From assembly GCF_003940805.1 (NCBI RefSeq), contig NZ_CP034328.1, positions 2,728,001-2,792,000 of the forward strand: a stretch of DNA of 64,000 nt, read 5' to 3'. The translations under genes were made by a program, and so were the position numbers. Source of the DNA: Tabrizicola piscis (GTDB taxonomy: Bacteria > Pseudomonadota > Alphaproteobacteria > Rhodobacterales > Rhodobacteraceae). Of the stretch, positions 51,923-62,024 are shown piece by piece. The notes under the pieces are model-generated. The model ran no database searches. It was not told where the DNA came from and saw only the letters and a program-made list of their open reading frames with translations. Position 1 is the first letter of the stretch. Each line of letters opens with the position of its first letter.

Positions 51923-54154
51923 TCATTTCCGCCGGCGCACCACCCGCCGCTTTGCCGCGGCCTGGGCCGGTTTGCGGGGCTGGTACTTGCCCGATTTGCG
52001 CCCGGCCGGTTTCATCGTGGCGCCTTCGACCGACAGAAGCTCCAGGATCAGCCCGCCCGTCACTGGCACGGCCTCGGCCAGCCGCACCATGACCTTTTGG
52101 CCCAGCCCAAGGGTCAGCCCGGTTTCAGAACCCGTCAGGGTCTGGCTGCCTTCATCATAGTGAAAGAACTCACGCCCAAGGGCGCGGATCGGGATCAGCC
52201 CGTCGGCCCCGGTCTCGTCCAGCCGGATGAACAGGCCAAAGCGCTGCACCCCTGAGACCCGCCCCGCGAACTCTGCCCCGACCCGGTCGGCAAGGTAGGC
52301 GGCCAGATACCGGTCATTCGTATCCCGCTCGGCCGCCATGCTGCGCCGTTCGGCTTCCGAGATCAGCTTGCCGGTTTCCTCCAGGTTCTCCACGTCCCAG
52401 GCCGATAGCCCGTCTGAGCCCCAGCCATGCCCGGCAATCAGCGCGCGGTGGACGATCAGGTCAGAATACCGCCGGATGGGCGAGGTGAAATGCGCGTAGT
52501 TACGCAGCGCAAGGCCGAAATGCCCGAAATTCTCGGGGTGGTAATAGGCCTGCGTCATCGACCGCAGGGTGGACAGGTTGATCAACTCGTCAAACTCTGT
52601 CCCCTCGGCCTGGGCGAGCAGCCGGTTCAGGTGGCTGGTCTGCAGCACCTGCCCCTTGGCAAGGGTCATGCCGGCGCCTTCGGCCACCTCACGCAGAGCG
52701 TCCAGCTTCAGGGGTGAGGGTTCTTCGTGCACCCGGAACAGCAAGGGGCGCTTCAGGCGGATCAGTTCCTCGGCGGCGGCGACGTTGGCCAGCACCATGA
52801 ATTCCTCGATCAGCCGGTGGGCGTCCAGCCGGTCCTTGAACGCGACCGAGGTGACGTGGCCATCGTCATCCAGCACGATCTTGCGCTCGGGCAGGTCAAG
52901 CTCCAGCGGTTGACGCGCCTCGCGTGCGCGGGTCAGGGCGGCGTAGGCGGCGTACAGCGGGCGCAGCACGGGTTCAAGCAGAGGCGCGGTGGCGGCATCG
53001 GGGGTGCCGTCTATCGCCGCCTGCACCTGTTCATAATTCAGCGAGGCCGCAGACCGCATCAGGCCCCGTGTGAACCGGTGGCTGCGTTTGTGGCCGCCCG
53101 CGTCGATCACCATCCGCACGGCCAGACAGGCGCGGTCCACGGCTTCGTGCAGCGAGCAGAGATCGCCCGACAGAATATCGGGCAGCATCGGCACGACACG
53201 GTCGGGGAAGTAGGTCGAATTCCCGCGCTTCCTCGCCTCACGGTCCAAGGCCGAGCCCGGCGTGACGTAATGCGCCACGTCGGCGATGGCGACCCAGAGG
53301 ATGAAGCCGCCGGGGTTGCCGGGGTCCGGGTCGGCTTCGGCCAGCACGGCGTCATCCCGGTCGCGGGCATCGACCGGGTCGATGGTGAGCAGGGGCAGAT
53401 CGCGCAGGTCCTCGCGGCCCTTTAGACCCACGGGTTCGGCGCGGTCGGCTTCAAGGATCACGGCGTCGGGGAACTGGTCGGGGATGCCGTGCTGATGGAT
53501 CGCAATCAGACTTGCGGCGCGGGGACCGGAGGGGTCGCCCAGCCGGGCCAGCACCCGCGCGGCGGGAAGGCCCATGCGGCGGGTCCCGACCAACTCGCCT
53601 TCAACCAGCTCGCCGTCCTTGGCGCCCAGTGTCATGTCCGACGACACGCGCCATTCCTTGTCCGACCCCTTGTCGATCGGCTGGATGCACCCGCCTTCGG
53701 CACTCACCCGGAAGACGCCCAGCACCTTGGCCGGGTTCGACCCCAGCTTGCGGATCAGCCGCGCCTCATAGGCGTAATCATCCAGATCCACCTTCGCCAG
53801 CCGCGCAAGGATGCGGTCGCCGCCGCCAAGGGCCGGATCGCCCTTCTTCGGGATGATGAGGATGCGAGGGGTGTCGTCCACCCCCTCCTCCAGCGGCCGG
53901 GCGTAAAGGTCGCCGCCAGAATCCGGCGGCAACACCTGCAACACGGCCACCGGCGGGAGCACCCCCTTCTCATGGAACCGCCGCATGGTCTTTTCCACCA
54001 CGCCCTCGCCCTCAAGCTCGCGCAGCAGGCGCTTCAGCTCGATCCGGCCATCGCCCTTGATGCCGAAGGCCTTGGCAATGTCGCGCTTGGCCGAGAGGCC
54101 GGGGTTGTCGGTGATCCACTGTCGGATCGCGTCTTTTGAAGGGAATGAGCTCAT
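51923..54154 (-). CDS. rnr: Ribonuclease R
   Basis: A 743-residue processive 3'-5' exoribonuclease that degrades structured RNA. N-terminal winged helix (about 1-70), cold-shock/OB region with DRILARLAKVD, the RNB catalytic domain (about 245-580: DPVDARDRDDAV with the metal-binding Asp cluster, HFTSPIRRYSDL) and a C-terminal S1 domain (about 630-710: FAGRVSGVQRFGLFIRL). The tail is very basic (AKRRVVRRRK), as in other RNase R proteins. Complete, and a monocistronic appearance. Confidence 0.96.
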   Translation of the reverse strand: MSSFPSKDAIRQWITDNPGLSAKRDIAKAFGIKGDGRIELKRLLRELEGEGVVEKTMRRFHEKGVLPPVAVLQVLPPDSGGDLYARPLEEGVDDTPRILIIPKKGDPALGGGDRILARLAKVDLDDYAYEARLIRKLGSNPAKVLGVFRVSAEGGCIQPIDKGSDKEWRVSSDMTLGAKDGELVEGELVGTRRMGLPAARVLARLGDPSGPRAASLIAIHQHGIPDQFPDAVILEADRAEPVGLKGREDLRDLPLLTIDPVDARDRDDAVLAEADPDPGNPGGFILWVAIADVAHYVTPGSALDREARKRGNSTYFPDRVVPMLPDILSGDLCSLHEAVDRACLAVRMVIDAGGHKRSHRFTRGLMRSAASLNYEQVQAAIDGTPDAATAPLLEPVLRPLYAAYAALTRAREARQPLELDLPERKIVLDDDGHVTSVAFKDRLDAHRLIEEFMVLANVAAAEELIRLKRPLLFRVHEEPSPLKLDALREVAEGAGMTLAKGQVLQTSHLNRLLAQAEGTEFDELINLSTLRSMTQAYYHPENFGHFGLALRNYAHFTSPIRRYSDLIVHRALIAGHGWGSDGLSAWDVENLEETGKLISEAERRSMAAERDTNDRYLAAYLADRVGAEFAGRVSGVQRFGLFIRLDETGADGLIPIRALGREFFHYDEGSQTLTGSETGLTLGLGQKVMVRLAEAVPVTGGLILELLSVEGATMKPAGRKSGKYQPRKPAQAAAKRRVVRRRK

Positions 54155-54210
54155 GCCGACTGCCTAGCATGACACGGCTGCAAAGCCTATCCCCCGGGGG
54201 AGGCGGCGCC

Positions 54211-54604
54211 CTAGAGCAGCGCCATCACGACGCCGACCAGGCCCATGCCGATCAACCCGAGGACGGCAAAGAACTGCGCCCCGAAGGCTGGCCCGCGCGA
54301 CGCCGGATTGGCCATGTAGGACAAAAGGTAGACCACGCGCGCCACAAGCCAGACCAGCCCGATGGCCGCAGCCCAAAGGTCGCTCATCCACAGCGCCGCC
54401 ATCCAGAGGCCGATCAGCAGTGCGGGTGCCGTTTCGACCGCGTTCATCTGGACGCGCAGGGCGCGTTCCAGAAGCGGGTCGCCGGTCACGGCGGGGGGCC
54501 GAGATCTTGACCTTGCCACGCACGATGCTGACGTTGATCGCGATCCACAGATAATACAGCGCGATCAGCAGGGTGATCAGAGAGGTATAGACCGGCAATG
54601 TCAT
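54211..54604 (-). pseudogene. MAPEG-family membrane protein, frameshifted
   Basis: The start at 54602-54604 encodes MTLPVYTSLITLLIALYYLW and IAINVSIVRGKVKIS, the first helix and loop of a MAPEG protein. The rest (GDPLLERALRVQMNAVETAP, then LGLIGMGLVGVVMALL) is in the next frame. The break falls at a run of six G (54493-54498; six C on the coding strand). Removing one base gives a continuous protein of about 130 residues, the usual MAPEG size, with KISAPAVTGDPLLERAL at the junction. It could be a true mutation, phase variation at the homopolymer or an assembly error. Working homologues act in glutathione/eicosanoid-type chemistry or have unknown roles. Confidence 0.8.
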
Positions 54605-54697
54605 CGGAAGTCCCTACAGGTTAAGGTTTTTTCATTCGATAGCCGCCGCCGGTGACAAAAGCCAGCGCTTCCCGCGCGGTAGCCCGCAGGCAGGATG

Positions 54698-55111
54698 TCA
54701 CAGGTCCATCACCATCTCGCGGTGCGGGATGCCGGCGTCGATGAACTCATCGCCGATCACCTGGAACCCCAGCGCCGCGTAGAACCCGGTCGCATGGCTT
54801 TGCGCGCCCAGCGTGACCCGGCTGATCCCCGGCATGGCGCGGAACTGGTCCAGCGCCGACCGGATCAGCGCCGCGCCCAGCCCGGTGCCCCGTGCCTGAC
54901 GCAGGACGCAGACCCGTCCGATCTTGCCCGTGGCGCCCTTGACCAAAAGCCGCGCGGTGCCCACCGGCACGTCCCCCTCGAAGGCCAGAAGATGGATGGC
55001 CGAACCATCCAGCCCGTCCACCTCATCCGCCTCGGACACGCCCTGCTCTTCGATGAACACCGTCCGGCGCAGGCGCTGGCAGGTGGCGATGTCCTGCGTG
55101 ACCGTGATCAT
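54698..55111 (-). CDS. GNAT-family acetyltransferase (ElaA-like)
   Basis: A 137-residue GNAT protein. The N-terminal [20 protein letters not shown] is the signature of the ElaA/YjcF branch. The acetyl-CoA loop is [20 protein letters not shown], and [15 protein letters not shown] is the C-terminal motif. Substrate unknown. Its ATG overlaps the dapE stop by four bases, so they are co-translated. Confidence 0.87.
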   Translation of the reverse strand: MITVTQDIATCQRLRRTVFIEEQGVSEADEVDGLDGSAIHLLAFEGDVPVGTARLLVKGATGKIGRVCVLRQARGTGLGAALIRSALDQFRAMPGISRVTLGAQSHATGFYAALGFQVIGDEFIDAGIPHREMVMDL

Positions 55112-56259
55112 GCGAAATAGTCCCGCAGGATGCGGCCATAGATCGCTTTCAGAGTGTGGATATGCGCAATGTCCACCCGTTCATCCACCTGATGCATCGT
55201 CTTGCCCACCAGACCGAATTCCACCACCGGGCAGTGATCCTTGACAAACCGCGCATCCGACGTCCCGCCCGAGGTGGAGGCGACGGGTTTGCGCCCGGTC
55301 TCTGCCTGCACGGCCTGTGCCACCAGCGCCGAAAGTTCACCCGGCGGGGTCAGGAAGCTTTCGCCGGAGATCGAGATTTTCAGCCCGATCTCGACCCCCG
55401 TTGCCTCGGCCACCACCTCGGCTTCATGCCGCAGCCAGGCTGACAGGGTATCGCCGGAATGGGTGTCGTTGAAGCGGATGTTCACCGTCGCGGTCGCCCG
55501 TGCCGGGATCACGTTGTTCGCCGGATTGCCGCAGTCTATCGTGGTGATCGCAAGGGTGGACGGGTCGAAATGCGGCGTGCCCCGGTCCAGCGGTTCCGCC
55601 TCAAGCCGGGCGAGCAGCCTGACCATTGCCGTCAGCGGGTTCTTGGCCCGGTGGGGATAGGCGCTGTGGCCTTGCACGCCGGTTGCGGTGATGTGGGCGG
55701 TCATCGATCCGCGACGGCCGATCTTCATCATCTCGCCCATCTCCTGCGGGCAGGTGGGTTCGCCGACAAGGCAATGCGTCATCCGCTCGCCGTTGAAGGC
55801 CATCCAGTCAAGGATCGCGATGGTGCCATCCTTGCCTTCGCCTTCCTCATCGCCGGTGATGGTGATGATGACGGCGCCGTCGGGTGGCGTGTCCTGCACG
55901 AAATCCACGGCGGCGGCCACGAAGGCCGCGACGCCGGATTTCATGTCGCAGGCCCCGCGGCCGTACATAACACCGTCCACGACGTCGGCGCCGAACGGGT
56001 CATGCGTCCAGGCGGCGGCATCGCCGACGGGCACCACATCGGTATGGCCGTTGAAGCCGAAAGCGCGGTTTGCGCCGCGTTGCCCCCAGCGGGCATAAAG
56101 ATTGGCGATCCCGCCGCGATCCACCCGGGTGCAGGTGAAGCCGGCATCCGTCAGCAGCGTTTCCAGCAGGGCAATCGCCCCGCCTTCTGCCGGGGTGACC
56201 GAGGGGCAACGGATCAACTGCGCAGTCAGGTCGGCAGGGTCAAGCGGGTAGGGGGGCAT
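55108..56259 (-). CDS. dapE: Succinyl-diaminopimelate desuccinylase
   Basis: A 383-residue M20 zinc enzyme of the succinylase branch of lysine/meso-DAP synthesis. Motifs are [25 protein letters not shown] and [12 protein letters not shown]; the substrate loop is [10 protein letters not shown], and [11 protein letters not shown] near the C-terminus is characteristic of DapE. Its pathway partner dapD is 2.6 kb away at 58867, a split arrangement. Confidence 0.95.
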   Translation of the reverse strand: MPPYPLDPADLTAQLIRCPSVTPAEGGAIALLETLLTDAGFTCTRVDRGGIANLYARWGQRGANRAFGFNGHTDVVPVGDAAAWTHDPFGADVVDGVMYGRGACDMKSGVAAFVAAAVDFVQDTPPDGAVIITITGDEEGEGKDGTIAILDWMAFNGERMTHCLVGEPTCPQEMGEMMKIGRRGSMTAHITATGVQGHSAYPHRAKNPLTAMVRLLARLEAEPLDRGTPHFDPSTLAITTIDCGNPANNVIPARATATVNIRFNDTHSGDTLSAWLRHEAEVVAEATGVEIGLKISISGESFLTPPGELSALVAQAVQAETGRKPVASTSGGTSDARFVKDHCPVVEFGLVGKTMHQVDERVDIAHIHTLKAIYGRILRDYFA

Positions 56260-56348
56260 GCAGCATTCCAGACGTGTTCTTGTTACCCCTTTGCGTATCG
56301 CCTTGGGCAGCGGGCCGCAACTGCAACGGGTGGCCGCTTGTCGACCTG

Positions 56349-56729
56349 TCAGTCGAAGAAAGGGGTCATCTCGGCCACGATGACCGAATTTTCAGCCAAT
56401 GCCCGCATCATCAGCGCCTGCTCGTCCGGGTCGATCTCGTCCCCCGCCTTCAGGCGGTCTTCCAGCGTGCCGTGGCCGGTCACTTCCAGCGGGGCAAGGT
56501 CGGCCTCTTTCAGAATGGCGACGGTTTCGCGAACGGCCTCGGCCTCATCCACGCCGGAGGCATAGACCACAAGCCCTGCGCCCGTCGCCTTTTCGGGCAG
56601 TCCGTCACCGGCCTTGCGGCCTACTTCGACGACCAGAGTGTAGACTTTCTGTGGCCGTTTCGGGCGCGCGGCATCGGGCCCCGATCCGGCCGCGGGTGGC
56701 GTTCCGTCGTCGTTGGTTCCGTCTTCCAT
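56349..56729 (-). CDS. Conserved-looking hypothetical protein (126 aa)
   Basis: I do not recognise this family. The acidic, low-complexity first 30 residues ([20 protein letters not shown]) precede a compact domain with [30 protein letters not shown] and [11 protein letters not shown], an alternating strand-helix pattern. No signal peptide, no Cys. ATG at 56727-56729 has a GGGGA ribosome site; an ATG four codons upstream lacks one. It follows the same strand as dapE (90 bp upstream of it) and could be co-transcribed. Confidence 0.68.
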   Translation of the reverse strand: MEDGTNDDGTPPAAGSGPDAARPKRPQKVYTLVVEVGRKAGDGLPEKATGAGLVVYASGVDEAEAVRETVAILKEADLAPLEVTGHGTLEDRLKAGDEIDPDEQALMMRALAENSVIVAEMTPFFD

Positions 56730-56921
56730 GCCGATCCCCATGCCTTTGCTTCGAAGTGGCGGGGACGGCCAAGTTTGTCAATGGTGCCCCGCCAGCCCCC
56801 AAGAATGACCACCCAAGTGCCTAAACCATGCCGTAAATTGCATGCATTTTTTCCCAACGCATTAGCCGAAACGAAGGAACTTCGGTGCGTTGTTGCCCAA
56901 GGCGGGCACTTGGAGGGTGGA

Positions 56922-58490
56922 ATGGTTGATGCAGTGAAATTGCCGGTGACGACGGGTGTCGATGCCATGCAGATGGCTGAGACCATGTTTGGCAACAGCA
57001 TCCAGATTGTCAGTGCCACCTATTCAGGCGACCCCCAGTCCAGCGGCATCTACAGCAACGCATTGGACATTGCGCCGGGCGTTGCCCCGTCGGATACCGG
57101 GGTCATCCTGTCCACCGGCAGGGCCAGCGATTTCACCAACGCTTCCGGTCAGGCCAACCAGACGGCCTCACGGTCCACCAATACCTCGGGGGCGAATGGC
57201 GACGCGGATCTGAACAGCGTCGCCGGCACGCAGACCTTTGACGCCGCGATCTTCAGGGCAGAGTTTGTGCCCGACGGTTCGGTTCTGACGATGCAGATCA
57301 CCTTCTCGTCCGAGGAGTATCTGGAATACGTCGGGTCGGGTTTCAACGATGCCGTCGGCGTCTGGGTGAACGGCCACAAGGCCGAACTGACCGTGGGCAA
57401 CGGCGACATCTCGATCAACAACATCAATCCCGGGTCGAACGGTGACCTGTACGTCGACAATGCCAACGACCAATTCAACACCGAAATGGACGGCTTTACC
57501 GTCACCCTGACGCTGAAGGCCGAGGTGGTACCCGGCCGGGTCAACACGATCAAGATCGGCATCGCGGACGGCGGGGACGCGGCCTACGACAGCAACCTGC
57601 TGATCGCCGCCGACTCGGTCCAGACGTCGGTTGTGGCGGGCGATGACACGTTCTCGGTGGCCTTGGGGGGCCAGACCACGGTCGACCTTCTTGCCAATGA
57701 CAGCAACTCGGGCAGCGGAACGCTGACGATCACCAAGATCAACGGCGTGCCGGTCACGGCGGGCAGCACGGTCGTCCTGCCCTCGGGGCTGGTGATCATG
57801 GTGAACGCCAATGGCACGATCACCGTGGTCAGCGGCTATTCCGATACGCTGGGCGATGCCAGCTTTTCCTATGAGGTGATGAACGCCGCCGGAATCACCG
57901 ATGTGGGGTTCGTGACCGGGGATGTGGTGCCCTGCTTTGTCGAAGGGGCCCGGATCGACACGGCGCGCGGGCCGGTTCCGGTGGAAGATGTGGTGGTCGG
58001 CGATCTGGTGCTGACGCTGGACAGCGGGTTTCAGCCGGTCCGTTGGCGCGGGGCGCGGCGCGTGGCTCGACCGGGGGCGCTGGCTGCGGTGCGCATTCCG
58101 GCCGGGACGTTCGGGGACCATGGTTCGCTCGGCGTGTCGCCGCAGCACCGGCTGTACCTGACCGGATGGCGGGCCGAACTTTACTGTGGTGAGGGCGAGG
58201 TGCTGGTCAAGGCCGCGCATCTGGTCCGCGCAGGCCGTCTGCGGCAGGATGGGCCGGATGTCGCGGTGACCTATCACCACCTGCTGTTCGACCGGCACGA
58301 GATCATCCGGGCCGAAGGCTTGTGGAGCGAAAGCTATCACCCCGGCCCGGCCACGCTGGGCGACCATGACGCCGAGACGCTGGAAGAACTTCTGACGCTG
58401 TTCCCGGAACTGGCGACCGATCCGGAGCATGGCTATGGCCCGATTGCCCGGCCCGAAGCCACGGCGAAGGCAGCGGCGCTGCTGGTGTGA
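56922..58490 (+). CDS. Choice-of-anchor L domain and Hint domain protein
   Basis: A 522-residue probably secreted protein without a classical signal peptide. Residues about 10-225 fit the choice-of-anchor-L domain (IVSATYSGDPQSSGIYSNAL, SSEEYLEYVGSGFNDAVGVW and NTIKIGIADGGDAAYDSNLL), and about 230-325 form a cadherin-like strand-rich linker. From Cys338 (VVPCFVEGARIDTARG) a Hint (hedgehog/intein) domain runs to about residue 480, with SPQHRLYL. Hint proteins of this type abound in Rhodobacteraceae, and some are thought to be exported by type I systems; autoprocessing here is unproven. GGAGGG before ATG 56922 fixes the start. It lies between minus-strand genes. Confidence 0.85.
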   Translation: MVDAVKLPVTTGVDAMQMAETMFGNSIQIVSATYSGDPQSSGIYSNALDIAPGVAPSDTGVILSTGRASDFTNASGQANQTASRSTNTSGANGDADLNSVAGTQTFDAAIFRAEFVPDGSVLTMQITFSSEEYLEYVGSGFNDAVGVWVNGHKAELTVGNGDISINNINPGSNGDLYVDNANDQFNTEMDGFTVTLTLKAEVVPGRVNTIKIGIADGGDAAYDSNLLIAADSVQTSVVAGDDTFSVALGGQTTVDLLANDSNSGSGTLTITKINGVPVTAGSTVVLPSGLVIMVNANGTITVVSGYSDTLGDASFSYEVMNAAGITDVGFVTGDVVPCFVEGARIDTARGPVPVEDVVVGDLVLTLDSGFQPVRWRGARRVARPGALAAVRIPAGTFGDHGSLGVSPQHRLYLTGWRAELYCGEGEVLVKAAHLVRAGRLRQDGPDVAVTYHHLLFDRHEIIRAEGLWSESYHPGPATLGDHDAETLEELLTLFPELATDPEHGYGPIARPEATAKAAALLV

Positions 58491-58505
58491 CCGAGCTATC
58501 GCCGG

Positions 58506-58865
58506 TCAGCGACAGGTCCGCAGTTCACTGACAGACCCATCCTGAATGACTGCGATCCCTTCCGGCAGTCGCATCAGCATGATCCGGTAGCTGTAGCTCT
58601 CGCCCTCGCCAGCGCATTGCGCGTCGTAAAGGATGGCGTCCATGCCTGTGACCGGTACGGGGTTGGTCAGGCTGCACTGGTTTTCCACCCCGGTGAACAC
58701 GTCCCCCTGCACGGCCAAGGCACCGCCGTCCTGACCCACGCTTTGGCAATCCCAGCCTTCGGCCCAGGCGTAGTCCGGGCGGTAAATCCCGTCGAACGGC
58801 CCGGCGGCAAGCGGGGCGGCGCCCATGGTTGCAAGTGCAGCGATCAGGGGGCGATGGATCCGCAT
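58506..58865 (-). CDS. Small exported protein of unknown function (119 aa)
   Basis: Signal peptide RIHRPLIAALATMGAAPLAA, then a Cys-rich mature domain (WDCQSVG, NQCSLTN, YDAQCAGEG, LRTCR): four Cys, likely two disulfides. The family is unfamiliar to me. ATG at 58863-58865 is one base past the dapD stop (58867-58869), so it is probably co-transcribed with dapD, though no metabolic link is apparent. Confidence 0.72.
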   Translation of the reverse strand: MRIHRPLIAALATMGAAPLAAGPFDGIYRPDYAWAEGWDCQSVGQDGGALAVQGDVFTGVENQCSLTNPVPVTGMDAILYDAQCAGEGESYSYRIMLMRLPEGIAVIQDGSVSELRTCR

Positions 58866-58866
58866 C

Positions 58867-59691
58867 TTAATCCCGCAGCAGTTCGTTGATGCTGGTCTTG
58901 GACCGGGTCTGGGCATCGACCTTCTTCACGATCACCGCGCAATACAGGTTGATGCCGCCCTTGGAGGGCATGGACCCGGCCACGACGACCGACCCTGCCG
59001 GAACCTCGCCATACATGACTTCACCGGTTTCGCGGTCGACGATCTTGGTGGATTTGCCGATGAAGACGCCCATGCCGAGGACCGATCCTTCGCGGATGAT
59101 GCAGCCCTCCACCACCTCGGAGCGCGCGCCGATGAAGCAGTCATCCTCGATGATGGTGGGGCCGGCCTGCATGGGTTCCAGCACCCCGCCGATCCCGACG
59201 CCGCCCGACAGATGGACGTTCTTCCCGATCTGCGCGCAGGACCCGACGGTGGCCCAGCCATCGACCATCGACCCTTCGCCGACATAGGCCCCGATGTTCA
59301 CGAAGGACGGCATCAGGACCACGCCCTTGGCGATATAGGCCGACCGGCGGACGATGCTGCCGGGAACCGCCCGGAACCCCGCGTCACGCCACTGGTTCGC
59401 ACCCCAGCCCTGCCACTTGGACGGAACCTTGTCCCACCAGTTGGACCCGCCGTTGCTGCCGGAAATTTCGTACATGTCGGTCAGGCGGAACGACAGCAGC
59501 ACGGCCTTCTTGGCCCACTGGTTCACATGCCAGTCCTGCCCGCGCTTTTCCGCCACGCGCAGGCTGCCGGAATCCAGCGCCGTCAGAGTGGCCTCGATGG
59601 CGTCCCGCGCCTCGCCCTTGGTCGCGGGTGTGATGCTGTCCCGGGCCTCCCATGCGGCTTCGATGGCGGCTTCAAGGGCGGCGTAGGACAT
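58867..59691 (-). CDS. dapD: Tetrahydrodipicolinate N-succinyltransferase
   Basis: A 274-residue left-handed beta-helix enzyme transferring succinyl from succinyl-CoA to tetrahydrodipicolinate, the step before DapC and DapE. Hexapeptide-repeat turns are visible ([39 protein letters not shown] and [16 protein letters not shown]). The N-terminal helical region and C-terminal [19 protein letters not shown] are typical. Full length. Confidence 0.96.
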   Translation of the reverse strand: MSYAALEAAIEAAWEARDSITPATKGEARDAIEATLTALDSGSLRVAEKRGQDWHVNQWAKKAVLLSFRLTDMYEISGSNGGSNWWDKVPSKWQGWGANQWRDAGFRAVPGSIVRRSAYIAKGVVLMPSFVNIGAYVGEGSMVDGWATVGSCAQIGKNVHLSGGVGIGGVLEPMQAGPTIIEDDCFIGARSEVVEGCIIREGSVLGMGVFIGKSTKIVDRETGEVMYGEVPAGSVVVAGSMPSKGGINLYCAVIVKKVDAQTRSKTSINELLRD

Positions 59692-59770
59692 GGAAGGTTC
59701 CCTTTTCGGTTGGTCACGGCGGCCCTGACCCTATAAGGCTGATAAAAGCCCCACGCAATCCGAGTGCCCG

Positions 59771-60592
59771 ATGAAAGACGAACCCCGCAACCACCCGTTC
59801 CGCGACAGTGTCGAAGATATCGCGGCGACGAAACGTATCCCGGATACGCCGCAGACCCGGGCCCCGGCCTATCGGCTTGCCTTCGCCGACCGCGATTTCA
59901 TGACGCGTGAGGAGTTGCGGCCGGTACGGTTGCAGCTGGAACTGCTGAAGCCGCAGCTGATCATGGACGAACGCGGGATCGAATCCACCGTGGTCATGTT
60001 CGGCGGCGCACGAATTCCTGCCCCGGAACACCGCGAGACGGCCCGGACCAAGACCCTTGCCGACCTGTCGCATTACTATGACGAAGCGCGGCGCTTTGCC
60101 CGCATCATGACGGAGCGCAGCCTTGCCACCTATGGCCGCGAGAATGTGATCGTCACCGGGGGCGGCCCGGGGGTGATGGAAGCCGGGAACCGTGGCGCGG
60201 ACGAGGCTGGGGGCCAGTCCATCGGCCTGAACATCGTCCTGCCGCATGAGCAGGCACCGAACGCCTATGTCACGCCGGACCTGAGCTTCAACTTCCACTA
60301 CTTCGCGATCCGCAAGATGCATTTCCTGATGCGGGCCAAGGCGGTCTGCGTCTTTCCGGGCGGCTTTGGCACGCTGGACGAGATGTTTGAAAGCCTGACG
60401 CTGATCCAGACGAAACGGATGAAGGCGATTCCGTTCCTGCTGTTTGGCCGCAAGTGGTGGGAGACGGTGATCAACTGGCAGCATCTGGCTGACGCGGGGG
60501 TGATCAGCCCTGAGGATCTGAACCTGTTTTCCATGGTGGAAACCGCGGAAGAAGCTGTCGGCGTGATCGACAGCTGGGTGGAGCCTTGCTGA
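59771..60592 (+). CDS. LOG-family protein (putative nucleotide phosphoribohydrolase)
   Basis: A 273-residue TIGR00730/LOG-like protein. The signatures VTGGGPGVMEAGNRGADEAG and FPGGFGTLDEMFE carry the catalytic Arg/Glu pair of the LOG/PpnN-type hydrolases that cleave nucleoside 5'-monophosphates to ribose phosphate and base. The first 80 residues form an extra helical N-terminal part, as in the longer bacterial group. Older databases call it lysine decarboxylase, which is wrong. Divergent from dapD. Confidence 0.9.
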   Translation: MKDEPRNHPFRDSVEDIAATKRIPDTPQTRAPAYRLAFADRDFMTREELRPVRLQLELLKPQLIMDERGIESTVVMFGGARIPAPEHRETARTKTLADLSHYYDEARRFARIMTERSLATYGRENVIVTGGGPGVMEAGNRGADEAGGQSIGLNIVLPHEQAPNAYVTPDLSFNFHYFAIRKMHFLMRAKAVCVFPGGFGTLDEMFESLTLIQTKRMKAIPFLLFGRKWWETVINWQHLADAGVISPEDLNLFSMVETAEEAVGVIDSWVEPC

Positions 60593-60632
60593 CAGGGCGG
60601 GCCAGTCCACCCGGGACCGGGGTCCCGCTGCC

Positions 60633-61844
60633 CTAGCCGATGGGCTGGATCATCGGTTCGCGTACCCAGCCGTCCAGAAACTCCACCCGATCACAGCCGG
60701 CAAAGCGGGCAAGGCGGTCAAGCTCGGCCCCCAGCCGCGCGACCCGGGCCTTGGTCAGCCGCACCCCTGGTTCCGGCCAGAAGCCCTTCACCCGCAGGCT
60801 GCTGGCATCGCGGAAGGCTTTGGCGTCGATCCGGCCGATCAGCTGATCGCCTTCCAGCACCGGAAAGACATAGTAGCCGAACGTCCGTTTGGGTTCCGGG
60901 ACGAAGACTTCGATCCGGTAGCGGAAGCCGAAAAGGAATTCCGCCCGCGCCCGGTCACGCAGCGCGGGGTCGAAAGGCGACAGGATGCGCAGGCGTGCGG
61001 GCGGTTCGGGTGGGACGTCGGTCAGCACATCAGGGGTGGCATAGGTTCGGCGGCGTTGGCCGGTGGCGCCTTCCACCTCAACCTCAACAATCCTGCCTTG
61101 CGCCAGCGCGGTCTGGCACCAAAGCTTGGCCGCCTCGGGGCCGATGGCGTTCCAATAGGCCGCGATCTCGCCACTGGTGCCGAAGCCGAGGTGACCAAGC
61201 GCGCTGTGGCAGGCCCAATCCGTAACCTGTTCGGCCGGGACCTGCGCGCGGTGCGCTTCGGGGATCACCCGTTCGGTCAGGTCGTAGATCTTGCGAAAGC
61301 CTTCGCGCCGGGTCACGGCGATCTGCCCGGTCCGCCACAGCCATTCCAGCGCGGTTTTCGACGGGTGCCAATCCCACCAGCCGCCCTTGCCGCGCACCTC
61401 ACCCTCGCCCACGTCGCTGGTGCCGACGGGGCCGTCGCGGGCGATGCGGTTCAGGATCGTGTCGAACTGCGCCTCGTACCCGTCGCGGAACCAGCGCCGC
61501 CAGTTGTGGTGCAGGCGGTCGGCATCGCGGGCAAAGCGGTGCTGCCAGACGCCGTGCAGCCGGGCCGGCAGGATCGAGGCGTCATGCGTCCAGTGTTCCC
61601 AAAGGCTGCGGTCGCGTTCCAAGAGCCGCTTCAGCGCAGGCGGGCGATAGGACTGCCGCCGCGACCACAGGATCATGTCATGCGCCCGGGCAACGGTGTT
61701 GATGCTGTCCACCTGAACAAAGCCGATCCGGTCGATCAGCGCATGCAGCGCGTCACCGCTGGCAGGGCCGGTCGGAGCCTCGGCCAGGGCGTGGCGGTGC
61801 AGGAAATGGCGGCGCGCGGTGGCGTTCGGGATCAAGGGGGCCAT
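60633..61844 (-). CDS. YcaQ-family winged-helix DNA glycosylase
   Basis: A 403-residue protein of the HTH_42/AlkZ-like family. The N-terminal segment GFVQVDSINTVARAHDMILW has the Q-phi-D motif (Gln44-Val-Asp46) that marks the YcaQ (AlkX) branch acting on alkylated and interstrand cross-linked DNA. Tandem winged-helix regions follow, including EWLWRTGQIAVTRREGFRKI. The C-terminal SPFDPALRDRARAEFLFGFR is also typical. Likely a cytosolic DNA repair enzyme. Confidence 0.87.
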   Translation of the reverse strand: MAPLIPNATARRHFLHRHALAEAPTGPASGDALHALIDRIGFVQVDSINTVARAHDMILWSRRQSYRPPALKRLLERDRSLWEHWTHDASILPARLHGVWQHRFARDADRLHHNWRRWFRDGYEAQFDTILNRIARDGPVGTSDVGEGEVRGKGGWWDWHPSKTALEWLWRTGQIAVTRREGFRKIYDLTERVIPEAHRAQVPAEQVTDWACHSALGHLGFGTSGEIAAYWNAIGPEAAKLWCQTALAQGRIVEVEVEGATGQRRRTYATPDVLTDVPPEPPARLRILSPFDPALRDRARAEFLFGFRYRIEVFVPEPKRTFGYYVFPVLEGDQLIGRIDAKAFRDASSLRVKGFWPEPGVRLTKARVARLGAELDRLARFAGCDRVEFLDGWVREPMIQPIG

Positions 61845-62024
61845 CTGCCCTGCGTAGCACTGTGCACCCCTGTGACAAAAGCGGGAAAAACCCTCGAAAC
61901 GTCGCAGAGAGCGTTGGAGAATTAACTATTTCGACTTAGCGTTACAGTGTCTTCCCTCCCTTGGACCAAGCCTGCGCATCGCCGCGTGCCGTTCACGGAC
62001 GAAGGCCGGAAAGGACCGCCACCA

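Noticed and set aside
54164..54604. 146-codon frame as a separate intact gene
   Set aside because: Only its first 35 residues look like protein (MAPEG helix 1). The remainder is out-of-frame Arg-rich sequence after the homopolymer.
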